Shown piece by piece: positions 1-9,818 of a stretch of DNA of 64,000 bases (positions within the stretch are counted from its first letter, which is position 1; each line of letters starts with the position of its first letter). The DNA lies in contig JBKCXU010000078.1 of the NCBI GenBank assembly GCA_046316025.1, positions 3,799-67,798 on the forward strand. The letters run 5' to 3'. Under the pieces are notes generated by a model, which did not search any database, was not told where the DNA came from, and saw only the letters and a program-made list of their open reading frames with translations. Both the position numbers and the translations under genes were made by a program. Source of the stretch: JAJTHJ01 sp046316025 (GTDB lineage: Bacteria > Pseudomonadota > Gammaproteobacteria > Burkholderiales > Burkholderiaceae_F).

Positions 1-2774
1 TTGAGTTCCCGAACGGAAACGTTGATTGACCTCGCCATGCTGAGCGCACCCGGCTTCACCGTCTCGACGAGGTCAATGGTCACATTGCTGCCGAACAGAG
101 TCGTCTGAGGATCCATCACTTCGATCTTGCGCGGGCCGGTCGGCGACGGGCTTGCTGCTGCAACCGCATCAGGCTCGGCCTCCGACAGCGAGTCCGCCTC
201 GTCCCCGATCTGATTGCGCAGCAGGATCTCCTTGTCGGGATTCTTCAGCCATTCCTGGAGGTCGGGCCCGGACAGCTCGAACCGGTCCCGGTCACCAAGT
301 CCAATGAAAGCGGCGAGGCCGTAGATCTTCCGATAGCTGAGCTTGAACTGCTGGATCGGATTCGAATCCTTCGTCTTGGACCGCGGCGACCCTCCGGCGT
401 ACACGAATACGCCGGCATCGATGAGGTCTCGCAGAATGTCGATCTGCTGCTTCAAACTCTCGTTGCTGTCGGCTGACACTCGAACGTAGATGGACGAGTA
501 CTGGCGCAGGCGCTGGGCTGAACTGGCGCGCTTGGGCTTTTTCTTTGCGGAGCGCACCAGCAGTTCATGTGCTGCTTCAGCGAAGGCGAGTGCGTGATTC
601 TTGTAGCGGCCGTCCCGACGGTTTAGGTCGTAAAGGCGCCGTGAGCTAAGTGCCTGGAAACACTCGGCTTGCACCGCATCAGCAATCGGGATTGCCAGCC
701 GCTGCTTCCCGGCCGACGCCTGGTGCAGGATCTCTTCATAGAGCTTGATGACATCACCGATGTCACCGACACAGACATTGGTCAAGCACGACAGACCGCG
801 ATAAGCCTGCTTCCGGTCGCGGGACGTGTTGCTGGAACCTCCGATTTCGCGCGCAACCTGTTCCAGATTGACGTCTCCCAGGAGATCGCGCGGGCCGTAG
901 CTCGGATGCGCGACGTGATATCGAGCCCGTTGCCTGAGGATTTGCTCGACAAAGTCGGTGCCGCGGTCCTTGCCGACGCTGTTGATGGTCTCAAACACAT
1001 CGGCACCGAGATCGAAGACTGCCAGGTCACGGTCTATTCGAATCGGGTGGATGCGCGCCGGGGAGCGGAGACCGAGCTCAATGGTCTGCCATTCGGACGT
1101 GAATTTGAACGCGCATCCCGGGCTCTGGAAGAGGAGCGCGGACAGCAGTTCCTCGACCCTGTCGAGTTCGAGGTAGCGCGTCGACACGTCATCGAGCAGG
1201 AAGAAGACCGTCGAGTTCTCTATGAGCGGTGAGCATCCGCGAATCGCGTCGGCCAGGCTTTGGAACACGTCCACCGGCGCTTGCTTGACTTCGTACTGCG
1301 AGTTCGCCCGCGACGAGAGAACGGCCACGCGCTCCAACCTGCGCTCCAGATCATCCAGCGAGGACGCTCCATTGAGTTCGTCGGCCGACTCAAGGTAGTC
1401 GGAAACCGCCTGCGCGAGCTTCGTATGCGCCGCTGGAGAGACTGCGCTCTCGTCAAGATCGCGCAAGTGCATCAGCGCCCGTGCTGCCTGCAGTGAGTAG
1501 TTGACGAACAATCTGGTCAGTCGGTGCTCTAACTTTGTCGGTGTGTGGCGCAAGTCCAGCAAGCGTTGCGCCGAGACGAACAGCCCGACGAAACCGTCCG
1601 CACGAATCCGCTCGAGCACTTTCTCGGTCGGCTCGAGGGCGCCGTCCTCGTTTGAGCGGGCGGCACGCGCGTGGAGATCTAGAGCGCGCAGCAGCATGGT
1701 CTTGCCGCATCCGCGCATCCCCGTAATGATCTGCGGACCGGGCTTGGAGACTTCGGCCAGCCACCGGTTCTGCGGGTCGACCAGCAGCCTCGGCACATCC
1801 CAGGAAACTAGGGTCTGCGCGTTGTAATGGTCGCCGAACCCCTTCAGAGTGAGCGGATTGGTCCACGGACGCCACGGTTGCGACGCTCGCAGGTAAGCCT
1901 CACGGATCTGCGTTGCCAAGTCCTCGAAGTTCGGAAGCCGGACGTTCTGAACATCGGTCAACAGTCCGTGAACGCTGCTCTGCAGCGCCAGGGCAGTTCG
2001 GAAATCGCGGTCTTCAATGGCAGTGGGGTCTGCTAGCAGACCCCCCAAAAGCTTATCGACGTGCAAGGCAATGAAGTAGATGTCGCCCAAGCGCTCCTGC
2101 GGCCCCCGAGCACTCTTGCTTCCGTCCGAAACGCTTCCGAGATCGATAGCCTTGACCCTGATTGACGGGTCGATCGCGTCCACCCGCCGTGCCTGAGGCG
2201 GCAAGCGCTCGACGATGAGGTTTTCGGCGTGCAGGTCGTTGTGATTAAGCTTATGCGCCTCAAACTCGCGTCGGACGCTGAGCAGGTCGATCGCGATCTG
2301 GCACACCGTCGCAGCGTCAGCCTTCAGCTTTCCGTCGATGTAATCCTGCAGCAAGTGGCCTTCAACGTAATCAAGCACGGTGACGTAGCAAGCGAGCTTC
2401 GTCCGGTCGTCACCGAAGGTGACTTCGTCTTCGAATGCGTCATCGATGCCTACGACATGCACGGCCCCCTTGGCAAGGGCAGCGTGCATTTTCGTCTCTA
2501 GGGCAAAGCGCGCCTTGGCGAAGAATGGGTAGAAGGCCACCGGCGAAATCTTCAAGACGTACTGCTTCCCAAAGGCACCTCGCTCCGCGACGTAAGCTGC
2601 GCCGTAGAAACCGCGACCGAGCTCACGCGTGATTCGATACGGACCGATCATCTCGGGCTTGTGGTCCAAGACAAGACCGAACGTGCGACCACATGTCGGG
2701 CAGGCCTGGTCAAGGGACTTCTCGGAGTAATCCTTCGACGGGCAAAAGAAGCAGCAGTACTTACCCAACTTCAA
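1..2774 (-). CDS. Zinc-ribbon / Ser-Thr-kinase-like / P-loop ATPase fusion protein (3' end off window)
   Basis: Translating the minus strand gives 924 uninterrupted codons before the left edge. The N-terminus is a zinc ribbon (C8-x2-C11 and C25-x2-C28). A kinase-like domain follows at about 42-240: Gly loop GRGFYG, Lys75, catalytic loop HNDLHAEN at 178-185 (Asp180), and IDLGS at 210-214 in place of DFG. No APE motif is visible and the activation segment is very short. From about 330 there is a P-loop ATPase with Walker A GMRGCGKT (352-359) and Walker B VFFLLDDV (523-530), resembling ORC/CDC6- or STAND-type NTPases. Residues from about 640 on are not recognised. The start is TTG: it overlaps the upstream gene's stop as TTGA and has AGGGAG 8 nt before it, so translation is probably coupled. 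The architecture suggests a sensor or signalling enzyme; function is inference. Product identity is uncertain, but the open frame and motifs are clear. Confidence 0.8.
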   Translation of the reverse strand, partial: MKLGKYCCFFCPSKDYSEKSLDQACPTCGRTFGLVLDHKPEMIGPYRITRELGRGFYGAAYVAERGAFGKQYVLKISPVAFYPFFAKARFALETKMHAALAKGAVHVVGIDDAFEDEVTFGDDRTKLACYVTVLDYVEGHLLQDYIDGKLKADAATVCQIAIDLLSVRREFEAHKLNHNDLHAENLIVERLPPQARRVDAIDPSIRVKAIDLGSVSDGSKSARGPQERLGDIYFIALHVDKLLGGLLADPTAIEDRDFRTALALQSSVHGLLTDVQNVRLPNFEDLATQIREAYLRASQPWRPWTNPLTLKGFGDHYNAQTLVSWDVPRLLVDPQNRWLAEVSKPGPQIITGMRGCGKTMLLRALDLHARAARSNEDGALEPTEKVLERIRADGFVGLFVSAQRLLDLRHTPTKLEHRLTRLFVNYSLQAARALMHLRDLDESAVSPAAHTKLAQAVSDYLESADELNGASSLDDLERRLERVAVLSSRANSQYEVKQAPVDVFQSLADAIRGCSPLIENSTVFFLLDDVSTRYLELDRVEELLSALLFQSPGCAFKFTSEWQTIELGLRSPARIHPIRIDRDLAVFDLGADVFETINSVGKDRGTDFVEQILRQRARYHVAHPSYGPRDLLGDVNLEQVAREIGGSSNTSRDRKQAYRGLSCLTNVCVGDIGDVIKLYEEILHQASAGKQRLAIPIADAVQAECFQALSSRRLYDLNRRDGRYKNHALAFAEAAHELLVRSAKKKPKRASSAQRLRQYSSIYVRVSADSNESLKQQIDILRDLIDAGVFVYAGGSPRSKTKDSNPIQQFKLSYRKIYGLAAFIGLGDRDRFELSGPDLQEWLKNPDKEILLRNQIGDEADSLSEAEPDAVAAASPSPTGPRKIEVMDPQTTLFGSNVTIDLVETVKPGALSMARSINVSVREL

Positions 2775-3937
2775 TTTCTTGTCTCCCTCGTGATGCACAC
2801 CGCTTCGCTGATCGCCCGAAGCACGCTGTCCCGCATGGAGTAGGCGTCGACACGAACCGACGCCAGAACAGTTCCTTTCGTCACCGCATCGCCCGGCCTT
2901 ACGCACAGAGTGATGCCGACCGGATCGGGAAACTCGCGTGTGGCCGCCTCAGCGCCCGCCTGTGCTCTCGTCAGCGCTTGTCGAACTCCCTCCAACGAGA
3001 TGGATACTGATCCGTCTTGCTCGGCAACGACGTCGTGCGGAACTGACTGCCGCACCTTTTGTACGACGGCACGGAAGTCGCTTTCATCCGCGCCTTGCGC
3101 AATGACGTTCTGTCTGAATACGCGATACAGACCGGCCGGAGTTGCCGTCTCGACCGCCGCCTTGAGATGGACCGGAGTCGCCGCAATGGCCAACCTTCGG
3201 CAAAGCTCGACGTGCTCGAGCAGCCACAAACCGGCATTGCACGAGAAAACTTCGTCCAATGCCGCGAGCGCCTCGGAGCGTCCGACATAGGGCTGATAAG
3301 GAACGCTTCCATCCGTCAGAACGGGCTTGCCCGCGAGACCGAGCATCTTGGAGGCTTCAACGTACATTTCGGCATTGGCCTGCGCTTCCTCCATTGACCT
3401 GCCGAAGTTGCCGTGCGCAGCGACCCTGACGTCAAGTCCGGCTGTGGCAACTCCGACAGCAAGCTTCTTCGAGAGCAGGCTGGCAGCAACGAGGGTCGGC
3501 ACGTCCTGGAAGCCATGCAGCTGACGCAGCTTGAATACCCTTGCATCCAGGGGCGCGTATCGGCCAGCAGCGAGGAAGTGAGCGTAGCCCGCCTCGTTAA
3601 GGACCTCGGCCAGTTCTTGATCAGTCAAGTCGGTCTTGTAGCCCGCCATCTGCGCCAGGCAGTCGATGCCGCCGGCGGGGCGGCCGGGGACACCCAGCTT
3701 GGGTACCTCCAGTCCCGCAGCGCGCAGGAACAGCGGGCACAGGAGCGTGCTTAGCGATGACGGTCCACCGGTGGACGCAACGTCAGCCGCCAGCGCGGCG
3801 CGCCGAGGAAGCTTTGCTCCGGAATCAGCGAGGAGATGAGCAAGCTCGGCCGCAAGTCGGGCGTCACGCGGACGCCTCCGAGCGACGCCTGCCAGAAAGG
3901 CAACAACCTCAGTGTCGGTTGCGTCACGCGTGATCAT
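2771..3937 (-). CDS. Thymidine/pyrimidine-nucleoside phosphorylase-like protein
   Basis: A 388-residue homologue of the thymidine phosphorylase/AMP phosphorylase family (E. coli DeoA is about 440 residues). It keeps the STGG loop (55-58), the hinge and the C-terminal domain (GDAVTKGTVLASV). Residues matching the E. coli base-binding triad Arg171/Ser186/Lys190 are present with identical spacing as Arg138, Ser153 and Lys157. The phosphate-loop Lys84 and His85 are replaced by Val53 and Ala54, so the enzyme may use a different co-substrate or act on nucleotides. It is the first gene of an operon with the kinase-ATPase gene; they overlap by 4 nt. I chose the ATG at 3937; an ATG at 3967 would add ten residues, and neither has a strong ribosome binding site. 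GC is visibly lower than in the ileS region. Housekeeping deoA is less likely given the partner gene. Confidence 0.75.
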   Translation of the reverse strand: MITRDATDTEVVAFLAGVARRRPRDARLAAELAHLLADSGAKLPRRAALAADVASTGGPSSLSTLLCPLFLRAAGLEVPKLGVPGRPAGGIDCLAQMAGYKTDLTDQELAEVLNEAGYAHFLAAGRYAPLDARVFKLRQLHGFQDVPTLVAASLLSKKLAVGVATAGLDVRVAAHGNFGRSMEEAQANAEMYVEASKMLGLAGKPVLTDGSVPYQPYVGRSEALAALDEVFSCNAGLWLLEHVELCRRLAIAATPVHLKAAVETATPAGLYRVFRQNVIAQGADESDFRAVVQKVRQSVPHDVVAEQDGSVSISLEGVRQALTRAQAGAEAATREFPDPVGITLCVRPGDAVTKGTVLASVRVDAYSMRDSVLRAISEAVCITRETRN

Positions 3938-4074
3938 TAAACAGTGGTAGACGAGTTTCTCGAGCATGCAAAGTCTAAAGGCTCCCAGAAAAAGTCCCGT
4001 TTGCCGCGAAACCTTGGCCCCGCAATCAAGCCTCGGCCCGCTAAGTGCATTACTGACAAGGCCCGGACGAAGCG

Positions 4075-4111
4075 AAGCGGAATCCGGGAGCCATGCCCCC
4101 GGATTCCGCTT
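4075..4111. repeat. 14-bp perfect inverted repeat upstream of ileS
   Basis: Arms at 4075-4088 and 4098-4111 (left arm AAGCGGAATCCGGG) are perfect reverse complements around a 9-nt loop. No T tract follows, so it is not a typical intrinsic terminator. It looks like a REP-type palindrome and sits in the 247-bp gap between the divergent left-hand locus and ileS, marking the boundary where base composition changes. Confidence 0.6.
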
Positions 4112-4184
4112 AGTGATTTGCACGCTAAAATTCCCTGTTTTGCTGCATCCTTGCAGAGCCCGAGGGGGCCAAGGAGAGTGTGTG

Positions 4185-7067
4185 ATGGCCGACGCCGACA
4201 AGAAGCCGGCCGCCGATCCGGCGACCCGCAAGTACCCGCTGAACCTGCCCGATACGCCGTTTCCGATGCGCGGCGATCTGCCCCGCCGCGAGCCGCAGTG
4301 GATCGCCGACTGGGATCGCCGCGATGTCTACGCCGCGATCCGCGCTGCGCGCGCGGGGGCGCCCAAGTTCGTGCTGCACGATGGGCCGCCTTACGCCAAC
4401 AACGACCTGCATCTGGGCCACGCGGTCAACAAGATCCTGAAAGACGCGATCAACAAGTCGAAGATCCTGGCCGGCTTCGACGGTGTCTACGTGCCGGGCT
4501 GGGACTGCCACGGCATGCCGATCGAGGTGGAGATCGAAAAGCGCCACGGCCGCGGCCTGCCGCGCGACGAGGTGCAGGCCAAGGCGCGCGCCTACGCGGA
4601 AGAGCAGATCGCCCGCCAGATGAAGGACTTCAAGCGGCTGGGCGTGCTGGGCGACTGGCGCAACCACTACCGGACGATGAACTTCAAGGCCGAGGCCGAC
4701 GAGATCCGCGCGCTCGGGCGGATGCTGGAACGCGGCTTCGTCTACCGCGGGTTGAAGCCCGTGAACTGGTGCTTCGACTGCAATTCGGCGCTCGCCGAGG
4801 CGGAAGTCGAGTACATGGACAAGAAGACGCCGGCCATCGACGTCGCGTTCCCGCTGGCCGCGGACGATGAAGCCAAGGTCGCCGCCGCGTTTGGCGTGGC
4901 GGCACTCGGCAAGCCGACCGCCACCGCGATCTGGACCACCACGCCGTGGACGATCCCGGCCAACCAGGCGCTCAACTTCCACCCCGACTTCACCTACGCC
5001 TTGGTGGACTGCGGCGACCGGCTGCTGATCCTCGCGCGCGATCTAGTGGAAAGCTGTCTCGCGCGCTACGGCCTCAAGGGCCGCGTGCTGGCCGAGTGCA
5101 AGGGCGCGGCGCTGGAACGGGTGCGCTTTGTCCACCCGCTCGCCTCGCTCGACGCGGGCTTCCAGCGTTACTCGCCGGTCTACCTCGGCACCTATGTGAC
5201 CGCGGACGCCGGCACGGGGATCGTGCATTCCTCGCCCGCCTATGGCGTGGAGGACTTCGACTCCTGCAAGTCCTACGGGATGACGGATGAGCAGATCCTG
5301 AACCCCGTGCAAGGTGATGGGCACTATCGCGCGGACTTCCCGCTCTTTGGCGGGCTAAAAATCTGGGATGCCAACCCAAAGATCGTCGATGCGCTGCGTG
5401 TGGCCGGCAGCCTGCTGCACGCCGAAACGCAAGACCACAGCTACATGCACTGCTGGCGGCACAAGACGCCGCTCATTTACCGCGCAGCGCTGCAATGGTT
5501 CGTGCGGATGGATGGCGCCACCCGCGCCACCGCCGGCGTGATGCAAACCGAGACGGTCGGCGCGACGCTGCGGCAAACAGCCTTGCACGCGATCGAGGCG
5601 ACGAGCTTTTACCCGTCCTGGGGCAAGGCGCGGCTGCACGGGATGATCGCCAACCGGCCCGACTGGTGCATCTCGCGCCAGCGCAATTGGGGCGTGCCGC
5701 TGCCGTTCTTTCTTCACCAGGCCACGGGCGAGCTGCATCCGCGCACGCTTGAGTTGCTGGAACTGGCCGCGCAGAAAGTTGAGGCGGGCGGCATCGAAGC
5801 CTGGTCGAAAGCCAAGGTCGAGGACTTTCTGCCCGCCGACGAGGCCGAGCAGTACGCCAAGACCAACGACATCCTGGACGTGTGGTTCGACTCCGGCACC
5901 ACGCACCGCACAGTGATGCGCGGATCGCACGCGGCCGAGCTTGCCTACCCGGCCGACCTGTATCTGGAAGGCTCGGACCAGCACCGCGGGTGGTTCCATT
6001 CGTCGCTCCTCACCGGTTGTGCCTTGGACGGTCGCGCCCCCTACAAAGCCCTGCTGACGCACGGCTTCACAGTCGATCCGCAGGGCCGCAAGATGAGCAA
6101 GTCGCTCGGCAACGTGATCCGGCCGCAGGAGGTCAGCGACAAGCTGGGCGCGGAGATCATCCGCCTGTGGGTAGCGAGCACCGATTACAGCGGCGAGCTG
6201 TCGATTGGCGACGAGACTCTCAAGCGCGTCGTCGAGAGTTACCGCCGCATCCGCAATACGCTGCGCTTCCTGCTTGCCAACACCAGCGACTTCGACCCCG
6301 CGCGGGACGGCGTGCCGGTCGATGCGCTGCTGGAGATCGACCGCTACGCGCTGGCGCTGACCGCGCAGGTGCAGGCCGAAGCGCTCGCCTGCTACGAGCG
6401 TTACGAGTTCCACCCGGTGATGGCGCGGCTCTCAACCTTCTGCTCGGAAGACCTGGGCGCGTTCTACCTCGACATCCTGAAAGACCGGCTGTACACAACC
6501 GCGCCCAACTCGCCCGCGCGCCGCTCGGCGCAGACCGCGCTGTGGCACATCACCGCGAGCCTGCTGCGGCTCTTTGCACCCTTCCTGTCGTTTACCGCCG
6601 AAGAGGCGTTTGCGATCTTCAGCCCCAACAAAGCCGGCACGATCTTCGCGGAGACCTATCACCGGCTGCCGGCGGTGGCGGGCGCCGAGGCGCTGCTCGC
6701 CAAGTGGAGCGCCGTCCGCACGGTGCGCGCGGAAGTCGCCAAGGCCATCGAGGCGCAGCGCGAGGCGGGCAAGCTCGGCTCCTCGCTGCAAGCCGAGGTC
6801 GATCTGCATCTGGCCGGCGACCGCCATGCGCTGCTCGCCACGGTGGGCGAGGACTTGAAGTTCGTGCTGATCGTCAGCCGCGCCACGCTGCACCGCACAG
6901 CCAGCGAATCCGATGAGAAGATCGCCGTCGCCGCCAGCCCGCACAAGAAGTGCGACCGCTGCTGGCACTGGCGCGCGGATGTCGGCAGCCACGCGGAGCA
7001 CCCTGCCCTCTGCGGCCGCTGCTTGAGCAACCTCTTCGGCAGCGGCGAAGCGCGCCAAGTGGCCTGA
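4185..7067 (+). CDS. ileS: Isoleucine--tRNA ligase
   Basis: Class I aminoacyl-tRNA synthetase that charges tRNA-Ile in the cytoplasm. The 960-residue length is normal for bacterial IleRS. Visible signatures are HLGH (76-79, the HIGH motif), KMSKS (636-640), the large editing domain between them, and a C-terminal zinc finger with Cys923, Cys926, Cys943 and Cys946, as in the short-type bacterial enzyme. The frame is open further upstream, but the ATG at 4185 is preceded by AAGGAG and gives the family-typical start. The stop is one base from the lspA start, so the two form an operon, the usual arrangement in proteobacteria. Confidence 0.97.
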   Translation: MADADKKPAADPATRKYPLNLPDTPFPMRGDLPRREPQWIADWDRRDVYAAIRAARAGAPKFVLHDGPPYANNDLHLGHAVNKILKDAINKSKILAGFDGVYVPGWDCHGMPIEVEIEKRHGRGLPRDEVQAKARAYAEEQIARQMKDFKRLGVLGDWRNHYRTMNFKAEADEIRALGRMLERGFVYRGLKPVNWCFDCNSALAEAEVEYMDKKTPAIDVAFPLAADDEAKVAAAFGVAALGKPTATAIWTTTPWTIPANQALNFHPDFTYALVDCGDRLLILARDLVESCLARYGLKGRVLAECKGAALERVRFVHPLASLDAGFQRYSPVYLGTYVTADAGTGIVHSSPAYGVEDFDSCKSYGMTDEQILNPVQGDGHYRADFPLFGGLKIWDANPKIVDALRVAGSLLHAETQDHSYMHCWRHKTPLIYRAALQWFVRMDGATRATAGVMQTETVGATLRQTALHAIEATSFYPSWGKARLHGMIANRPDWCISRQRNWGVPLPFFLHQATGELHPRTLELLELAAQKVEAGGIEAWSKAKVEDFLPADEAEQYAKTNDILDVWFDSGTTHRTVMRGSHAAELAYPADLYLEGSDQHRGWFHSSLLTGCALDGRAPYKALLTHGFTVDPQGRKMSKSLGNVIRPQEVSDKLGAEIIRLWVASTDYSGELSIGDETLKRVVESYRRIRNTLRFLLANTSDFDPARDGVPVDALLEIDRYALALTAQVQAEALACYERYEFHPVMARLSTFCSEDLGAFYLDILKDRLYTTAPNSPARRSAQTALWHITASLLRLFAPFLSFTAEEAFAIFSPNKAGTIFAETYHRLPAVAGAEALLAKWSAVRTVRAEVAKAIEAQREAGKLGSSLQAEVDLHLAGDRHALLATVGEDLKFVLIVSRATLHRTASESDEKIAVAASPHKKCDRCWHWRADVGSHAEHPALCGRCLSNLFGSGEARQVA

Positions 7068-7068
7068 T

Positions 7069-7569
7069 ATGCCGTTTGCCAAACCCAAGACCTGGACCCA
7101 GCGCTTGCTGCCCTGGTTGGCGCTGGCGCTTGCCGTGATCCTCGCGGACCAGGCGACCAAGATCGTCGTCGAGCGGACGTTCAACTACGGCGACTCGATC
7201 GCGGTGACGAGCTTCTTCAATCTGGTGCTCGTCTACAACAAGGGCGCGGCGTTCAGCTTTCTTGCCGGCGCCGGCGGCTGGCAGGACGAGTTTCTGACCG
7301 CAGTCGGCATCGGCGCGTCGATCTTCATCGTCTACCTGCTGGCGCGGCACGGCCACCAGAAGCTCTTCTCGCTGGCGCTGGCGCTGATCCTCGGCGGCGC
7401 GATCGGCAACGTGATCGACCGCATCGCCTACGGCCACGTGATCGACTTCCTCGACTTCCACTGGCGCGGCTGGCATTGGCCGGCGTTCAATCTGGCGGAT
7501 TCGGCCATCGTCATCGGCGCGGCGCTGCTGATCCTGGACGAACTGTTGCGGGTGCGGCGGGCGAAGTGA
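7069..7569 (+). CDS. lspA: Lipoprotein signal peptidase (signal peptidase II)
   Basis: Inner-membrane aspartyl protease that removes the signal peptide of diacylglyceryl-modified prolipoproteins. It has 166 residues with four predicted hydrophobic segments. The two conserved blocks holding the catalytic aspartates are present: NVIDR in the middle and FNLADSAI near the C-terminus. The ATG is one base after the ileS stop, so it is cotranscribed and probably translationally coupled with ileS. Confidence 0.96.
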   Translation: MPFAKPKTWTQRLLPWLALALAVILADQATKIVVERTFNYGDSIAVTSFFNLVLVYNKGAAFSFLAGAGGWQDEFLTAVGIGASIFIVYLLARHGHQKLFSLALALILGGAIGNVIDRIAYGHVIDFLDFHWRGWHWPAFNLADSAIVIGAALLILDELLRVRRAK

Positions 7570-7660
7570 CTGTCGCCCCGGCCTGCGCCCATGAGCGTTA
7601 ACTCAAGGGGAGCCGCGGCCAGTCGCGGCGCCCAATTGCCCACCCGTGGCCTCCGGCACC

Positions 7661-7708
7661 ACTCTCTCCCACTGATGCGGGAGAGGGGCCAGGGGTGAGG
7701 GCAAGGGG
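7661..7708. repeat. CT/GA-rich palindromic intergenic repeat
   Basis: In the gap between lspA and coaBC the stretch CTCTCCCACTGATGCGGGAG and its flanks form an imperfect palindrome followed by a purine-rich tail (GGCCAGGGGTGAGGGC). A sister copy lies at 27250-27300. It looks like a dispersed non-coding repeat rather than a gene. Confidence 0.55.
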
Positions 7709-7798
7709 TCTTCACTCCCGGACGAAAGCAAGTTGACGCCTATGAGGCTGCACTGGGGCAACGACGCGGTTGTGCCGAGTTGGAATAAGCTCCCCACC

Positions 7799-8992
7799 AT
7801 GGACCTCGCCGACAAAAAGCTCATCCTCGGCATCACCGGCGGCGTCGCCGCCTACAAGGCTTGCGAACTGGCGCGCCGGCTGCAAGACGCCGGCGCCAGC
7901 GTGCAGGCGGTGATGACGCCGGGGGCGTTGCAGTTCGTCACTGCCACCACGCTGCAAGCGCTGACCGGCAAGCCGGTGTTCACCGATCAATGGGGCGAGC
8001 AAGGCGCGCGCGTGGACAACGCGATGCCGCATATCGACCTTACGCGCGGCGCGGACGCCATCGTGGTCGCACCCGCCACCGCACACTTCATCGCGCAGCT
8101 TGCGCACGGATTGGCGGACGATCTGCTGTCCACGCTGGCGCTGGCCCGCGCCTGCCCGCTGCTGGTCGCCCCGGCGATGAACGTGGAGATGTGGACCCAC
8201 CCCGCCACACAACGCAACGTGGCGCATATCGCCGCCGACGGGGTACGCGTGCTCGGCCCCGCCGCCGGCGGGCAGGCCTGCGGCGAGACCGGCATGGGGC
8301 GGATGCTGGAGCCGGCGCAGCTGCTGGAAGAGATCGTCGCCTTCTTCCAGCCCAAGCTGCTGGCCGGCCGCCGCGTGCTGCTGACGGCCGGGCCGACCTT
8401 CGAGCCGATCGACCCGGTGCGCGGCATCACCAATCTTTCGTCCGGCAAGATGGGCTTCGCACTGGCCCGCGCGGCGCGCGAGGCGGGCGCGGCGGTGACG
8501 GTCGTGGCCGGGCCGACGACACTCGCCACGCCGCTGGGTGTGAGGCGCATCGACGTGCAGACCGCGCGGCAGATGCACGACGCGGTGCTGGCCGAGGTCG
8601 CCGCCAACGACATCTTCATCGCTGTGGCGGCCGTGGCCGATTGGCGTGTGGCCAACGCGAGCGCCAGCAAGATCAAGAAGGCCGAGAACGCCGCGCCGCC
8701 TGCGCTCGCCTTCGAAACCAACCCGGACATATTGAAGACAGTCGCCGCGCTGCCGCGTGCGCCCTTCTGCGTCGGCTTCGCGGCAGAAAGCGACGCGGTG
8801 CTCGCCAACGCGCAGGCCAAGCGCGCCGCCAAGGGCGTGCCACTGCTGTTGGCCAACCGGGCGCAGGACGCGCTGGGCAACGACGAGTCCGAACTGCATC
8901 TGATCGACGCCCAGGGCGCCACCGCCCTGCCCCGCGCCGACAAGCTCACGCAGGCGCGGCGGATCGTCGCGGCCATTGCGCAGCGGTCATGA
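7799..8992 (+). CDS. coaBC: Bifunctional phosphopantothenoylcysteine decarboxylase / phosphopantothenate--cysteine ligase
   Basis: Catalyses two consecutive steps of coenzyme A synthesis: CTP-dependent ligation of cysteine to phosphopantothenate, then FMN-dependent decarboxylation to phosphopantetheine. At 397 residues it is a full-length fusion. The N-terminal CoaC part has the flavin fold (GITGGVAAYK), the PAMNVEMW substrate motif and the active-site Cys in ACGETGMGRM. The C-terminal CoaB half begins at TAGPTFEPIDPVRGITN. The frame extends 22 codons upstream, but the ATG at 7799 begins the conserved part (MDLADKKLILGITGG). It overlaps the next gene by 4 nt (ATGA). Confidence 0.96.
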   Translation: MDLADKKLILGITGGVAAYKACELARRLQDAGASVQAVMTPGALQFVTATTLQALTGKPVFTDQWGEQGARVDNAMPHIDLTRGADAIVVAPATAHFIAQLAHGLADDLLSTLALARACPLLVAPAMNVEMWTHPATQRNVAHIAADGVRVLGPAAGGQACGETGMGRMLEPAQLLEEIVAFFQPKLLAGRRVLLTAGPTFEPIDPVRGITNLSSGKMGFALARAAREAGAAVTVVAGPTTLATPLGVRRIDVQTARQMHDAVLAEVAANDIFIAVAAVADWRVANASASKIKKAENAAPPALAFETNPDILKTVAALPRAPFCVGFAAESDAVLANAQAKRAAKGVPLLLANRAQDALGNDESELHLIDAQGATALPRADKLTQARRIVAAIAQRS

Positions 8993-9369
8993 ACAACGTC
9001 GGCGGCGAACCGGCGGGCGGCGACTTCGTCGCCTTTCTGGAGCAGTTGCAAAAGCGCCAGTTGCGCGCACTCGCCGCGCCGCACCGGCCCGTCGCGCCCG
9101 CTAACGTCAAGAAGTCCGCGCTCAGCAGCGGCGAGGTGCACAAGCCGCTGACGCAGGGGGAGGCCGATGCGCTGCTGCGCCAGCTGGAGGCCGAAGACGC
9201 CGCCAAGCGCAAGCTGCCCGGCCTGTTCGCCTTGCTGATGGGTGCGATCGGCGTGGTAGCGCTGGCCTTTGGCGCGATCGACGGCTTCAATCTGGTGTTG
9301 ATCGTCGTCGGCGCCTGGCTGCTGCTGCGCGCCGGCCGCTCGGTCGTGCGGGCGCTCCAGGGGGCGTAG
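8989..9369 (+). CDS. Small membrane protein of unknown function
   Basis: A 126-residue protein whose ATG overlaps the coaBC stop, so it belongs to the coaBC-dut operon. The N-terminal two-thirds is hydrophilic and charged. The last 50 residues hold two hydrophobic helices (about 78-96 and 98-112) ending in a basic tail. I do not recognise the family. Position and translational coupling make it a real gene; no enzymatic motif is visible. Confidence 0.7.
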   Translation: MNNVGGEPAGGDFVAFLEQLQKRQLRALAAPHRPVAPANVKKSALSSGEVHKPLTQGEADALLRQLEAEDAAKRKLPGLFALLMGAIGVVALAFGAIDGFNLVLIVVGAWLLLRAGRSVVRALQGA

Positions 9370-9371
9370 CC

Positions 9372-9818
9372 GTGCAACTGGATGTGCGCATCCTCGACGC
9401 GCGGCTGCACGAGAGCCTGCCGCAGTACGCCACCGCCGGCGCGGCCGGGCTGGACTTGCGCGCCTGCGTCGAGGCGCCGCTGACCCTCGCCCCGGGCGCC
9501 ACACAGTTGTTGCCCACCGGCATGGCGATCCATCTGGCCGACCCCGGCTATGCGGCGGTGATCCTGCCGCGCTCGGGTCTCGGCCACAAGCACGGCATCG
9601 TGCTCGGCAATCTGGTCGGGCTGATCGATTCCGACTACCAGGGGCAGTTGATGGTTTCCGCGTGGAACCGCAGTGACAGCGCGTACACGATCCAGCCGCT
9701 GGAGCGCATCGCGCAACTGGTGATCGTGCCGGTTGTGCAGGCGCGGCTCAACATCGTCGAGGAATTCTCCGCCAGTGATCGCGGCTCCGGCGGTTTCGGC
9801 AGCACCGGCGTCGCCTGA
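9372..9818 (+). CDS. dut: dUTP diphosphatase
   Basis: Trimeric dUTPase that hydrolyses dUTP to dUMP and PPi, keeping uracil out of DNA and supplying the dTMP precursor. The 148 residues carry all five family motifs: [27 protein letters not shown] with the catalytic Asp, [10 protein letters not shown], and the C-terminal [10 protein letters not shown] lid. The start is GTG, 2 nt after the preceding stop, continuing the coaBC operon. The dut-coaBC pairing is common in proteobacteria. Confidence 0.96.
   Translation: MQLDVRILDARLHESLPQYATAGAAGLDLRACVEAPLTLAPGATQLLPTGMAIHLADPGYAAVILPRSGLGHKHGIVLGNLVGLIDSDYQGQLMVSAWNRSDSAYTIQPLERIAQLVIVPVVQARLNIVEEFSASDRGSGGFGSTGVA

Noticed and set aside
669..1232. 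187-codon plus-strand open frame over the left locus
   Set aside because: It is antisense to the uninterrupted kinase-ATPase frame, has no homology and no ribosome binding site; it is a composition shadow.
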